NCBI RefSeq assembly: GCF_030518795.1
Contig: NZ_CP130427.1
Coordinates: forward strand, 1,674,001 to 1,738,000
Direction: 5' to 3'
Length of the DNA: 64,000 nt
DNA from: Micromonospora sp. NBRC 110009
GTDB taxonomy: Bacteria; Actinomycetota; Actinomycetes; Mycobacteriales; Micromonosporaceae
A model generated the notes under the pieces. The model ran no database searches, was not told the DNA's origin, and saw only the letters and a list, made by a program, of their open reading frames with translations. Below, piece after piece: positions 16,312 to 25,820 of the stretch. The translations under genes were made by a program, and so were the position numbers. Positions within the stretch are counted from its first letter, which is position 1. Each line of letters opens with the position of its first letter.

Positions 16312-17910
16312 TCAGACGGCCAGCACGGTCCGCAGCGCCTGGGCGAGCGCGCCGGCCGGGTCGGCGGGGAAGGCCACCGTCCGCCAGGCGACGAAGCCGT
16401 CCGGGCGTACCAGCGAGGCTCCGCCGGGACCCGTCCCGTAGCGAGGGTCGAACTGCGCGCCCGGGTCACGCAGCGGGCCGGGGTCCCCGACCGTCCGAAC
16501 CTCGACCGGTACGCCCAGGTCGGCCCCGGCCGCCGCGGCGGCCGGCGCCCAGTCCCCGCCACCGGACCGGGCCAGCAGGACGAGGCCCCGGCCGAACAGG
16601 TCGATCGTGGACAGCGGGCTCCCGTCGTCGTCGAGGACGACGTGGGGCGCCCGGGCTCCGGGGCGGCCCGTGGGCCGGTCCGGGTCCTCCAGCAGTGCAC
16701 CGGCGGCCCCCTCCCGCACGAACGCGCCCGCCGGGTACCGGTAGCCGAACGTCATGGTCTCCTCGCTGACCAGATCCGCCGCGACGTCGGAGAGCTGCTT
16801 GCCCTCACGGACGGCGAAGCGCAGCATCGCCTGCCGGACGGTCTCCTCGGCGACCGGCCGGCGCTCGGTGTCGTAGCTGTCGAGCAGGCCCGGTCCGGCC
16901 CAGCCGCGCTGGACGAACGCCAGCTTCCAGGCGAGGTTGTAGGCGTCCTGGATGCCCGTGCTGGCCCCGAACGCGCCGGTCGGCGGCATCACGTGTGCCG
17001 CGTCGCCGGCGAAGAACACCCGGCCGGCCGACATGCGGTCGGCCACCTTGGCCGAGATGTCCCAGGCCGGCATGCCGGTGTGCTCGATCTCGACGGCGAG
17101 GTCCGGGACGCCGACGGCCGCCCGGGCCAGCCGGACGCACCGTTCCTCGTCGAAGTCCTCGGCCCGCTCACCCCGCTCCGGGAAGAACGAGACGTTGAAG
17201 ACCCAGCGCTTCTCGTTGTCGATCGGGATGATGGTGCCGCGCACCTCGGGGTTGTTGACGTACGCGGCGATGATCCGGCGGCCGCGCAACGCGGACCGGA
17301 GGTCGGCGTGGAAGAAGAAGCTGACCAGGTTGGTGATCGTGCCCCGGCCGTGGTGGCCGACGCCGAGCAGCTCGCGCATCGGGCTGCGGCTCCCGTCGGC
17401 GGCGACGACGTACTCGGCGAGGACCCGCCGCACGCTGCCGGTGGCCCGGTCGACCAGTGTGGCGAGCACTCCCCCGTCCACCTCGGCGAGGGCGGTCAGC
17501 TCGGTGTGGAACCGGACGTCGGCCCCGACCTCCGCCGCCCTCCGGCGCAGGATGGGCTCGAGCTGGTTCTGGTCGATCAGCGTCCATCCGGTCGGGCTGA
17601 TCCGGTCGAGGGCCGCCGGGGAGGCGTTCGGCATCCGTACCCGCTCGCGGCCGGCCAGCGTCTCGACATGCACCAGGTCGGTGTTGCCGGAGATCGGCGA
17701 CCGGCCGGCGCGGACCGCGTGCTCCATGCCGACGGCACGGTACAGCTCCATCGTGCGGGGGTTGATGGCCCGGGCCTTCGGGTGGGTCGAGGTGTCGGGG
17801 TGCCGTTCGACCAGGGTCGGCGTGACCCCGTGCCAGTCCAGGAACACGGCGGCCGACAGGCCGGCCAGTCCGCCGCCGACGATGAGCACGGGTACTTTCT
17901 CGTCGTACAC
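16312..17910 (-). CDS. Group A FAD-dependent aromatic monooxygenase 2
   Basis: A 532-residue paralogue of the neighbouring oxygenase. It has VLIVGGGLAGLSAAVFLDWH (canonical GGGLAG), AADGSRSPMRE and FFAGDAAHVMPPTGAFGAST, with the same thioredoxin-like tail. I chose the GTG at 17910 because GGAAGGA lies 5 bases upstream, whereas an ATG 45 bases earlier has no ribosome site and falls inside the methyltransferase end. It follows the methyltransferase gene in what looks like one operon with the SDR and two further oxygenases. A ring hydroxylase or Baeyer-Villiger role is inferred. Confidence 0.85.
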   Translation of the reverse strand: MYDEKVPVLIVGGGLAGLSAAVFLDWHGVTPTLVERHPDTSTHPKARAINPRTMELYRAVGMEHAVRAGRSPISGNTDLVHVETLAGRERVRMPNASPAALDRISPTGWTLIDQNQLEPILRRRAAEVGADVRFHTELTALAEVDGGVLATLVDRATGSVRRVLAEYVVAADGSRSPMRELLGVGHHGRGTITNLVSFFFHADLRSALRGRRIIAAYVNNPEVRGTIIPIDNEKRWVFNVSFFPERGERAEDFDEERCVRLARAAVGVPDLAVEIEHTGMPAWDISAKVADRMSAGRVFFAGDAAHVMPPTGAFGASTGIQDAYNLAWKLAFVQRGWAGPGLLDSYDTERRPVAEETVRQAMLRFAVREGKQLSDVAADLVSEETMTFGYRYPAGAFVREGAAGALLEDPDRPTGRPGARAPHVVLDDDGSPLSTIDLFGRGLVLLARSGGGDWAPAAAAAGADLGVPVEVRTVGDPGPLRDPGAQFDPRYGTGPGGASLVRPDGFVAWRTVAFPADPAGALAQALRTVLAV

Positions 17911-17935
17911 GTCTGTCCTTCCGGTACGGCCCGGC

Positions 17936-18964
17936 TCAGCGGCGGCCGACGACAAGGGTGTGGGTGGTCAGGAGCGGCTGGTCGGTGAGGTCGGTGAACC
18001 CGGCGGCACGCAGCCAGTCCCGGCAGTCGGCCACCCGGTACTCGCCGCCGGTGGGGCTGACCAGGCGCATGTGCAGGCTGCTGAGCAGCCGGTCGGGATC
18101 GCGGCGGTCGTCGTCGATCATGCGGTCGTAGACCAGCACCGCGCCGCCGGGACGGACCGCCTGGTGGACGCGGCGCACCAGCTCCTGGGACCGCTCCGCG
18201 TCGAACCCGTGCAGGATGTGACCCAGGACCACCACGTCGGCCGCCGGGATGGGATCGGCGAAGAAGTCCCCACCGACGAACCGGATGCGGTCACCGAGGC
18301 CCAGCCGCGCGACGTGCTCGTCGAACAGGGGCCGGGTCCGGGGCAGGTCGAAGCAGACGGCGTCGAGGTGCGGGTGGGTGGTGGCGAGGACCGCGGCGAG
18401 GTTGCCGCGGGCGCCGCCCAGGTCGACGAAGGACCGGTATCGCGTCCAGTCGACGGTGTTCGCCAGTTCCGCGCCCATCCGGTTGCTGAACGCGTCGAGC
18501 CCGGACAGGAACCGCTTCATCTTCGCGGGATCCCGGTGCTTGTCCCCCACAAAGCCGCCCTTGTCGGGGTCCAGGTGCTGGGCCTCGCCGGTGCGCAGCG
18601 CCTCGGTCAGCCGGTTCCACGTGCCGTACAGCGTCTCGTTGGTGAGGTCGAGGAATCCGCCCAGGTAGCCGTCCGTGTCCCGGACCAGGTACGCGTCCGC
18701 CAGCGGCGCGTTGCGGTAGTGGTCGCCGTGCCGCTCGAGCAGGCCGAGGCCGACGAGCGCGTCGAGGAAGTCCGCCGCCAGCCGCGGGTGCACGGCGATC
18801 CGCCGGGCCAGTGCCGGCCCGGTGGCGGGCTGCTGCGCCAGCGCCGTGAACACGTCCAGCCGTACCGCGCTGTGCAGCACCTTCGCCGCGCAGTCGGCGA
18901 TCGCCAGTTTGATGAGGGGGCCGGGGTTCACGTCGGTCCGGGCCACCGAATCCGTTGTCGTCAC
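17936..18964 (-). CDS. O-methyltransferase (plant-type, PF00891)
   Basis: A 342-residue protein with an N-terminal winged-helix dimerisation domain (LDVFTALAQQPATGPALARR) and a C-terminal SAM domain with motif I FVDLGGARGNLAAVLA. The catalytic-region segment VVLGHILHGFD carries the His typical of polyketide O-methyltransferases such as TcmN-C or DnrK. GGGAGGAG precedes the GTG start. It is the only methyltransferase found in the cluster, so the product probably carries few O-methyl groups. Confidence 0.82.
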   Translation of the reverse strand: MTTTDSVARTDVNPGPLIKLAIADCAAKVLHSAVRLDVFTALAQQPATGPALARRIAVHPRLAADFLDALVGLGLLERHGDHYRNAPLADAYLVRDTDGYLGGFLDLTNETLYGTWNRLTEALRTGEAQHLDPDKGGFVGDKHRDPAKMKRFLSGLDAFSNRMGAELANTVDWTRYRSFVDLGGARGNLAAVLATTHPHLDAVCFDLPRTRPLFDEHVARLGLGDRIRFVGGDFFADPIPAADVVVLGHILHGFDAERSQELVRRVHQAVRPGGAVLVYDRMIDDDRRDPDRLLSSLHMRLVSPTGGEYRVADCRDWLRAAGFTDLTDQPLLTTHTLVVGRR

Positions 18965-19175
18965 GCCATCTCCTCCCAGCGGCCCGCGTACGCCGGCCGG
19001 ATGTCGAGCGTCGCGGGAGAGCTTGGAGACCCGCTGGAGGAGTGGTGGACGGGGCCCGGACCGCTCCGGGGGCGGACGCCACAGCGGCCGGCCGGCTGGA
19101 GGGCCGACCGGCCGCCGCATCGGTCATCCGCGAGCACCACGGGGGGAGGTGCCGGCGGTGACCTCCGGTGAGGTC

Positions 19176-19205
19176 ACGGAATTAGTTGTATGTTATCACA
19201 CATGC
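19176..19205. promoter_or_regulatory. AT-rich candidate operator upstream of the O-methyltransferase gene
   Basis: In a 271-bp gap within otherwise GC-rich DNA there is an AT-rich patch. ACGGAATTAGTT (19176-19187) is identical to a segment in the promoter of the second MarR gene (29803-29814). It runs into GTATGT-TATCAC-ACATGC (19188-19205), an inverted repeat with 5 of 6 paired positions. Such spacing fits a MarR-family dimer. The role is inferred. Confidence 0.4.
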
Positions 19206-19235
19206 GTTTCGGTGGCAGACCCCGCGGGCCGACGC

Positions 19236-20018
19236 TCAGGTGCCGCCGGTGACCCGCAGGGTCTCCCCGTTCACGTTGCCGTTCGCGGCGGAGCCGAGGA
19301 ACACCACTGTGGCGGCGACGTCCTCCGGAGTGGACATCCGGCCGGACGGCAGGGAGCGTGCCTTCTGCTCCAGCGCGGCCGGCGGCATGTGCCGGCGCAC
19401 GTTGTCGGTCAGCGTCTGGCCCGGCACGACCATGTTCACCAGGATCCCGTCCGGTCCCAGCTCCCAGGCCAGACTGCGGACCAGACCGTAGACGCCCAGC
19501 TTGCCGGCGCCGTACGCGCCCGCTCCCGCCATGCCGACATCCGCCAGGCCGGCGCCGAGCGCGACGATCCGGCCCCACGGGCGGCCGCGCATCGACGGCA
19601 GCACCGCCTGGACGGTGTGGTAAACCGCCTCGACCGTCGTCCGCAGCACCTCTCGCCAGTCCTCGACCGGGACCTCCTCGAACGGCCGGCGCTCGCGGCC
19701 CGGCCGCGGAATGGCATCGCCCCAGGAGACGGCGTTGGCGACGAGCACGTCGACGCCACCCCACTCGGCGACCACCCGGTCGACCGCCGTTCGGATGGCC
19801 TCCGGGTCGGCGAGGTCGTACCGGACCACCAGCGGTTTGCCGCCGGCTGCCGCCACCTGGGCCGCGGTCTCCTCCGCCCCCGGTGCGTTCGTGTGGTAGG
19901 TCAGTGCCACCCGGGCGCCCTCCTCGGCGTACGCGCGTGCGGTCGCCCGCCCGATGCCGGAGCTCGCACCGGTCACGAGCACCACCTTGTCGCGTAGATC
20001 GGTTCGCATGACAGGCAT
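19236..20018 (-). CDS. Short-chain dehydrogenase/reductase
   Basis: A 260-residue SDR. The cofactor motif is TGASSGIGRATARAYAEEG, followed by AYGAGKLGVYGLVRSLAWEL, in which Tyr and Lys keep the YxxxK spacing. The usual NNAG is replaced by VANAVSW. It ends with the normal dimer tail NGETLRVTGG. The Ser of the catalytic triad is not obvious (IVALGAGLADVG), so activity may be altered. It lies between two oxygenase groups, which suggests reduction or oxidation of a polyketide carbonyl. Confidence 0.8.
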   Translation of the reverse strand: MPVMRTDLRDKVVLVTGASSGIGRATARAYAEEGARVALTYHTNAPGAEETAAQVAAAGGKPLVVRYDLADPEAIRTAVDRVVAEWGGVDVLVANAVSWGDAIPRPGRERRPFEEVPVEDWREVLRTTVEAVYHTVQAVLPSMRGRPWGRIVALGAGLADVGMAGAGAYGAGKLGVYGLVRSLAWELGPDGILVNMVVPGQTLTDNVRRHMPPAALEQKARSLPSGRMSTPEDVAATVVFLGSAANGNVNGETLRVTGGT

Positions 20019-20057
20019 CCGTTCTCGTGGTGGGCCGGTGTCCGCCGGCCCGGACGG

Positions 20058-21560
20058 TCAGTTGTCGCCGAACCAGGACCGCAGTGCCGTCCCCAGCTCC
20101 GTCCGGACCCGGTCCGGGTGGGTGTTCCGGTCCGCCGCCCAGGCCGTGTAGCCGTCCGGGCGGATCAGCTGACCGGCGAGGTCCGGCTCCTCCTTGCTCT
20201 TCGCCGTAACGTGACGCACCCGCCCCGCCGCACCCGGGCAGTCGGCCAGGGCCGCGCGTACGCCGGGGTTGTCGGCGAGGTCGAGCAGGACGCCGGTGCC
20301 CGCGCGGAGCAGCTCGGCGACCCGGGTCTCGCCGTCGCCCGTCTGCAGGGTCAGGTCCCGGCCGAAGCCGCCGACGAGCGGGTGGGCGCCCTCGATCCCC
20401 GGCTCGTAGCGCACCGCGACGCCGGAGAGCATCTCGGCGATGACCCGGTTCGCGTCGTCGATCCGCATCAGGTTCTCCACGAGTTCCCGCAGCGGTGTCA
20501 CGTCCGGATCGGGGTTCATCAGGGCGATCTGGCCGCGGGTGTTCTGCAGCACCTGGTGGGCGGGCGGGCGGCGCTCGGCGTCGTACGTGTCGAGCAGGCC
20601 CGCCGGCGCCCACCCCGCGATCTCCGCCCCGAGCTTCCACCCAAGGTTGAAGGCGTCCTGCAGACCCAGGTTCAGACCCTGACCGCCGACCGGGAAGTGG
20701 ATGTGCGCGGCGTCGCCGGCGAGCAGGACGCGGCCGTCGTGGTACCGGTCCGCCTGCCGGGCCGAGTCGGTGAACCAGGACAGCCACCGGGCGTCGTGGG
20801 CGCCCAGGTCGGTGCCCCAGATCTGCCGCATGCTCCCGGTCAGCTCGTCGAGAGTCAGCGCCTCGTCGCCGGCCTTGTCCGGTGGGTTGAAGTCGAAGGT
20901 GGCCACGCGGTGGTAGCGGTCGTCGAGGGGAACGCAGAACAGCAACCCGCGCTCGGTCCGCTCCATGCCCATCGGGGCGTCGTCGCGGTCGGCCAGCCGG
21001 ACGTCGCCGAGCCGCGCGGTCACCCGCCCGCCCGTGCCGGGGAAACCGATCCCGGCGGCCTTGCGCACGAGGCTGGCGCCGCCGTCGCAGCCGACCGCGT
21101 AGCGGGACCGCAGAAGGTACGGGCCGTCCGGGCCGGACACCGAGACGGTGACGCCCTCGGCGTCCTGGTTCAGCCCGGTCACGGTCTGCCGGCGGCGGAT
21201 GACCGCGCCGGCCTCCACCGCGTGCGCCTCGAGCAGTTCCTCGGTGCGTGCCTGCTCGCTGAGCAGGGCGTAGCCGTGACTGCTGTCGAGCAGGCTGAAG
21301 TCCACCCACACGTCCAGCCCGGCGAAGTGGCCGTTGTTCCAGGTGCGGGCGCCGTCGCGGAACCGCTCGACCAGACCGCGGCGGTCCAGAGACTCCAGCG
21401 AGCGGGCGTGCAGGCCGAACGCCTTGGAGTGGGGCGACCGCTCGGGCAGCCGTTCCAGCAGGATGACCGCGGCGCCGGCCAGCCGCAGCTCGGCGGCGAG
21501 CATCGTGCCCACCGGTCCTCCTCCGACGACGATCACGTCGGTGTCGTAGTTCTCCGTCAC
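20058..21560 (-). CDS. Group A FAD-dependent aromatic monooxygenase 3 (RdmE/PgaE type)
   Basis: A flavoprotein of 500 residues from the GTG at 21560, which has GAGAGG 6 bases upstream; an ATG at 21587 is possible but lacks a ribosome site. It has VIVVGGGPVGTMLAAELRLAG, GCDGGASLVRKAAGIGFPGT and LLAGDAAHIHFPVGGQGLNL. That last form is typical of angucycline and anthracycline hydroxylases such as PgaE and RdmE, unlike the PPTGG(F/Y)G form of the other three paralogues. The C-terminal thioredoxin-like domain is present. Aromatic-ring hydroxylation is the likely role. Confidence 0.85.
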   Translation of the reverse strand: MTENYDTDVIVVGGGPVGTMLAAELRLAGAAVILLERLPERSPHSKAFGLHARSLESLDRRGLVERFRDGARTWNNGHFAGLDVWVDFSLLDSSHGYALLSEQARTEELLEAHAVEAGAVIRRRQTVTGLNQDAEGVTVSVSGPDGPYLLRSRYAVGCDGGASLVRKAAGIGFPGTGGRVTARLGDVRLADRDDAPMGMERTERGLLFCVPLDDRYHRVATFDFNPPDKAGDEALTLDELTGSMRQIWGTDLGAHDARWLSWFTDSARQADRYHDGRVLLAGDAAHIHFPVGGQGLNLGLQDAFNLGWKLGAEIAGWAPAGLLDTYDAERRPPAHQVLQNTRGQIALMNPDPDVTPLRELVENLMRIDDANRVIAEMLSGVAVRYEPGIEGAHPLVGGFGRDLTLQTGDGETRVAELLRAGTGVLLDLADNPGVRAALADCPGAAGRVRHVTAKSKEEPDLAGQLIRPDGYTAWAADRNTHPDRVRTELGTALRSWFGDN

Positions 21561-21608
21561 GCCAAGCCTCTCGTTCTCCGATGACATCAAGGTGGTTGCG
21601 GGCGACCG

Positions 21609-23210
21609 TCAGCGGGCGAGGATCCGGCGCAGGGCCGCCGTCACCGACTCCGTCTCGGTCCCGGCCGCTGCGGGCTCCGACTCGTCCGAGCGCCAGGCGA
21701 CGAAGCCGTCCGGACGCACCAGGACGGCAGCGTCGTCCGCCAGCGCGTACGCGTCGCCGAAGGCCCCCTCGGCGTCGTGCAGGACGCCGGGCCCGGGTGC
21801 GGCCTGCGCCGGGACGACCCGGTACGCGGCCAGCCGGACGCCGAGCCCGGCGGCGGCGGTCACGGCGGCGGTGCACCAGGCGGCGCCGCCGGGTCCGGCC
21901 AGCAGCACGAAGCCGGCGCCGAACAGGTCCAGGGTGGACGCCTTCCCGCCGTCGCGGGACAGCAGCAGATGGGGCGCGCGGGTGCCGCTCTCGGCGTGCC
22001 GCGTGCGGGGATCGGCGACAAGGTCGTCCGGGGCGCCGTACCGGTAGCCCATGGTCACCGCCTGCGCGTCCAAGACCGCGTTCTGCTCGGCCGGCATGGC
22101 GGTCCGGGAGCGGACCGCGAGCTGCAACGCGCCCTGCGCGGCGGCGAGCTCGCCGACCGGCCTGCGTTCGGCGTCGTAGGTCTCCAGCAGGGCGGGACCG
22201 GCCGTTCCGGACAGCACGGCGGCCAGTTTCCAGGCGAGGTTGTGCGCGTCGGCGATGCCGGTGTTCGCGCCGTACCCGCCGGTCGGCGGGATGACATGCG
22301 CGGCGTCGCCGGCCAGCAGAACCGCGCCGTGGACGTACCGGGTCGCCGTCAGCTGGGCCATGTCCCACGGGAAGCGGGACCGGATCTCGACCGGCAGGCC
22401 GGGCACTCCGATGGCTGCCCGGACCAGGTCCGTGCACCGCCGATCGGTGAAGTCGTCGAGGCTCTCACCCCGCGCCGGGTCGTACTCGACGATCAGCGTG
22501 CCCATCCGGAGCGTGTCGTCGTGCACCAGGATGCCGCGGACCTCCGGGTTCTGGACGTGGACGACGCTGAACCGCCGGCCGCGCAGCGCCGCCGCCAGGT
22601 CGGCCGTGAACGCGATGCTCACGTGGCACGAGAGCACGCCCCGACCGGTGCGCGGCACGCCCAGGGCCTCACGCACGGCACTGCGCGGGCCGTCGGCCGC
22701 GACCAGGTGATCGGCGCGCACCCGGTGCCGCGCTCCGGTGTCGACCTGCACCACCTCGGCCGTCACCCCCTCCGCGTCGGCGGCGAACGACACCAGTTCC
22801 GTACCGAACCGCAGGTCCGCGCCGAGCTGTTCCGCCCGTGCCCGCAGCAGGGGCTCGAGGCGGTCCTGCGTGAGCAGCAGCAACCGGCACGGGGTGACAT
22901 CGGCGAGCTCGCCGTCGCCGTCCATCTCCACGCGGGTGAACAGCTCCTCGCCGGCCAAGGACACCACGCCCGCCCGGGTGCGGTGGGTGGCGAAGCCCGA
23001 CGCCGCCTTGAGCACCGCCTCCTCCAGGCCGACGCCGCGCAGCAGCTCCACGGTCCGCGGGTAGTAGCCCACCGCCCGGGGGTGCACCGAGGTGCCCGGA
23101 TGGCGCTCGACCAGCAGGCACTTCACCCCGTGGTGGGCGAGGAACAACGCGGTGGACAGGCCCACCAGGCTCCCCCCGACCACCAGCACCGGCACCCGGC
23201 TCTCCTTCAT
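21609..23210 (-). CDS. Group A FAD-dependent aromatic monooxygenase 4
   Basis: A 533-residue paralogue of oxygenases 1 and 2. It has VLVVGGSLVGLSTALFLAHH, with the same Ser substitution in the glycine motif as oxygenase 1, then AADGPRSAVREAL and LLAGDAAHVIPPTGGYGANT, and a C-terminal VLVRPDGFVAWRSDE. GAAGGGGAG lies upstream of the ATG. In pathways to polycyclic xanthones, enzymes of this type carry out successive hydroxylation and Baeyer-Villiger steps. Which step this one performs cannot be read from sequence. Confidence 0.85.
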   Translation of the reverse strand: MKESRVPVLVVGGSLVGLSTALFLAHHGVKCLLVERHPGTSVHPRAVGYYPRTVELLRGVGLEEAVLKAASGFATHRTRAGVVSLAGEELFTRVEMDGDGELADVTPCRLLLLTQDRLEPLLRARAEQLGADLRFGTELVSFAADAEGVTAEVVQVDTGARHRVRADHLVAADGPRSAVREALGVPRTGRGVLSCHVSIAFTADLAAALRGRRFSVVHVQNPEVRGILVHDDTLRMGTLIVEYDPARGESLDDFTDRRCTDLVRAAIGVPGLPVEIRSRFPWDMAQLTATRYVHGAVLLAGDAAHVIPPTGGYGANTGIADAHNLAWKLAAVLSGTAGPALLETYDAERRPVGELAAAQGALQLAVRSRTAMPAEQNAVLDAQAVTMGYRYGAPDDLVADPRTRHAESGTRAPHLLLSRDGGKASTLDLFGAGFVLLAGPGGAAWCTAAVTAAAGLGVRLAAYRVVPAQAAPGPGVLHDAEGAFGDAYALADDAAVLVRPDGFVAWRSDESEPAAAGTETESVTAALRRILAR

Positions 23211-23295
23211 CGACCCACTCCCCTTCTCGGTACGGCACAGGAATGCTCGGACGCGACGGTCGTCGGGCAGTCGAATCCCGCTCGACCACGTCGCG

Positions 23296-24258
23296 CTACG
23301 TCGCCACCCGGTAGGTGGACCACTGCTGGTCGGCGCGGAAGCCGAGCCGGCGGTTCAACGCGCGGATCGCCTCGTTGTCCGCCGCGTTCCACGCCTGCAG
23401 CAGCGCGAGGTGCTGGTTCTCGCTCCGGGCCCAGTCGATGAGCGAGGTCTTGAGCACGGTCCCCAGGCCGCGCCGGCGGTGCTCGGGCAGCACCATCGTC
23501 TGGCCCGAGTCGGCCATCGGGCTGTCCCGGACGAAGAGCGTGCTGTAGCCCAGGAGACCGGCGCCGGCGGTGTCCACGGCGGCCACGGCGTACTGGTGGT
23601 GCGCGCTGTCAAGGGCCTGCTGCTCGGCGATCCGGACGTCGGCGGCGGTGACCCCGGCCGCGCCGGCCTGGCCGTTGACCGCGGCGTCGGTCCGCGCCCA
23701 GACCCGTGCGTACTGCTCGACCAGATCGTCGGGGCACCGGTCGGTCCACCGCACCAGGCGCACCCCGAGGGCGGCCGGGTCGGGAGCGCCGGTGTGGTCC
23801 GCGGCCCACCCGGCCAGGTGGAGCCGGTTGCGCAGGTTCGTCGTCACCCGCCGGCCGCCCACCGCGGCGGCGAACGCCTCCGCCGCCGGCGTGTGGGGAG
23901 CGTCGACGAGCAGGATGCCGCGGCCCCGCTCGCGCAGCTCCGCCCGGGCCGCCGCCACCAGCGCGCGGCCGACGCCCCGGCCACGGTACGCGGGGAACAC
24001 CCACAGGGAGCCGTGCGCCCGCTCGAGGTCGGCGCCCAGGTCCAGGCCGAGCTTCACGTACCCGGCCGGTACGCCGTCGGAGTCGACGGCGGCGAGGATC
24101 AGCCGGTCGGCGCCGCGACGCCGCTGGAGCAGCCGGGCCAGCAGCGCCGCCGACACCGGCGGGTCGTCGGGTAGGTCCTGCCGCATCGTCTCTCGAAAGC
24201 CGGGCAGGAGGAGGTCGATGGTCGCCGGGTCGTCCCCGTCGAGGGTACGGATCTGCAT
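23296..24258 (-). CDS. Tandem GNAT acetyltransferase (two GNAT domains, MshD-like)
   Basis: A 320-residue protein with two GNAT modules. The first has VFPAYRGRGVGRALVAAARA (acetyl-CoA loop) and the second VLPEHRRRGLGTVLKTSLID, followed by WNAADNEAIRALNRRLGFRA, the typical end of an active GNAT. An ATG 9 bases upstream is an alternative start. Inside an antibiotic cluster this could be a resistance acetyltransferase or could acylate an intermediate carrying a free amine. It lies between oxygenase 4 and the POT-type transporter. Confidence 0.75.
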   Translation of the reverse strand: MQIRTLDGDDPATIDLLLPGFRETMRQDLPDDPPVSAALLARLLQRRRGADRLILAAVDSDGVPAGYVKLGLDLGADLERAHGSLWVFPAYRGRGVGRALVAAARAELRERGRGILLVDAPHTPAAEAFAAAVGGRRVTTNLRNRLHLAGWAADHTGAPDPAALGVRLVRWTDRCPDDLVEQYARVWARTDAAVNGQAGAAGVTAADVRIAEQQALDSAHHQYAVAAVDTAGAGLLGYSTLFVRDSPMADSGQTMVLPEHRRRGLGTVLKTSLIDWARSENQHLALLQAWNAADNEAIRALNRRLGFRADQQWSTYRVAT

Positions 24259-24347
24259 GCCGCCCATTGAGGCACGGGCGGCGCCCGGAAGGCACCCGCC
24301 GTCGAGCGGTCCTCGAGCGGGCCCCGACCGGTGCCGGCCTGCGCGGG

Positions 24348-25820
24348 TCACGCCGCCGTACCGCCCGCCTGGAGGAGCCGGTCCACCCGCGGCGACACGG
24401 CCGCCAGCAGCACGGCGACGACGACCACCGCCAGGCCGCAGAGCAGGAAGTAGAGCGGCAGCGGAAGCACACCGGTGAGGCGGTACAGCTGGTTGCCCGA
24501 CACCACCCCGAAGGCCGCGAACAACCCGTACAGGCCCAGGAACTGTCCCCGGCGGCCGGGTGGTGCGAGCCGCGCGGCCAGGGCCAGGCCGACCGGCCCG
24601 ACCACGATCTCCCCACCGGCCTGAAGCAGGTAGGCGCCCACCAGCCACCACGGTGACACCGGGCCACGCCCGGCCGCGGCCACGAGCACGAAGCTGCCCC
24701 CGGCCAGCGCCAGGGCCACGGCGAACCCCAGCGTCCGGGGTGACCGGCTCCGCCGCCCCCACCACCAGGCCGACAGGGGCGCCAGCAGCAGGACGAACAG
24801 CGGGTGCAGCGACTGGAACCAGGCGGCCGGGACCAACCAGCCGCCCACCTCGCGGTCGACGTCGTTCCGGGCGAACACGCCGAGGACCGACGTGTCCTGC
24901 GCGAAGATCATCCAGAAGCAGGACGAGGCCGCGAGCAGGATCACCAGGCCGATCGTGCGCCGCCGGTCGGGTCCGGTGATCCGTTCCCCCCGCAGCAGGT
25001 GCGCCACGAACGCCGCGGGGGCCGCGAGTGTGGACAGCCCCGGCGGGATCAGCACCTGCTGGGCGGTCACCAGCCGGTTCGCGGCGAGCAGCGCCACCGT
25101 CACCACGACGACGACCAGCACGACGGCCCACCGGACGCACCCCCGGCGGACGGCCGGCGACATCCGGTGTGCCGTCCGTTCCGTGCCGCCGCCCCGGGTG
25201 CCGACCACGAACCAGACCAGACCGGTGACCATGCCGGCTCCGGCCACCGCGAACCCGGCGTGCCAGCCGACCCGCTCGGCGACCGTGCCGACCACCAGGG
25301 GCGCGAGCAGGGCGCTCACCTGGATCGCGAGGTAGAAGAGCGAGAACGTCGCCTGCGTGTTCGCGCGCCCGCCGCGGGTCAGCGCGGCGAGCGCGGCCGT
25401 GGCCGGTTTCACCAGGCCCGTGCCACCGGCCACGCAGAGCAGCCCCACGTACGTCGCGGCGGTGGCGGGGACCGCCAGCGTCAGGTGGCCGGCCGCGACG
25501 AGCGCGCCCCCGGCGATCGCGGCCCGCCGGGGTCCGAGGAGCCGGTCGGTCAGCCACCCGCCGGGGAGGCCGGCCAGGAAGCCCAGCGACATGTACGCGC
25601 CGAACACCGCCGCGGCGTCCACCGCCGGCAGCCCGGCGCCACCCTCGCCGACCGGCGCGACGAGATACAGCACGAGGATCGTGGCCAGCCCGAAGAAACT
25701 GAACCGTTCCCACAGGTCGAGGGCGAACACGACGGCGAACGAGCGGTCCCGCCGCCCCGGACCGGCAGCGGGCGCGGCGGTGTCCGGGACGCGCCGCGCC
25801 GTCACACCCGCCGTGCTCAC
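24348..25820 (-). CDS. POT/PTR2-like MFS transporter
   Basis: A 490-residue membrane protein with about 12-14 hydrophobic helices. The first helix contains LDLWERFSFFGLATILVLYL, close to the ExxERFxYY signature of proton-dependent oligopeptide (POT) transporters. The later GGLLTD-like loop reads GGWLTDRLLGPRRAA. The GTG at 25820 makes a GTGA overlap with the small upstream gene. In a biosynthetic cluster a POT-type carrier is unusual. Export of an amino-acid-conjugated product or import of a building block are both possible. Confidence 0.78.
   Translation of the reverse strand: MSTAGVTARRVPDTAAPAAGPGRRDRSFAVVFALDLWERFSFFGLATILVLYLVAPVGEGGAGLPAVDAAAVFGAYMSLGFLAGLPGGWLTDRLLGPRRAAIAGGALVAAGHLTLAVPATAATYVGLLCVAGGTGLVKPATAALAALTRGGRANTQATFSLFYLAIQVSALLAPLVVGTVAERVGWHAGFAVAGAGMVTGLVWFVVGTRGGGTERTAHRMSPAVRRGCVRWAVVLVVVVVTVALLAANRLVTAQQVLIPPGLSTLAAPAAFVAHLLRGERITGPDRRRTIGLVILLAASSCFWMIFAQDTSVLGVFARNDVDREVGGWLVPAAWFQSLHPLFVLLLAPLSAWWWGRRSRSPRTLGFAVALALAGGSFVLVAAAGRGPVSPWWLVGAYLLQAGGEIVVGPVGLALAARLAPPGRRGQFLGLYGLFAAFGVVSGNQLYRLTGVLPLPLYFLLCGLAVVVVAVLLAAVSPRVDRLLQAGGTAA

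Noticed and set aside
19174..22437. A minus-strand open frame of more than 1,000 codons
   Set aside because: It is the out-of-frame shadow of an SDR and two flavin monooxygenases. Its translation is Arg/Gly/Pro-rich without any domain, as expected in very GC-rich DNA.
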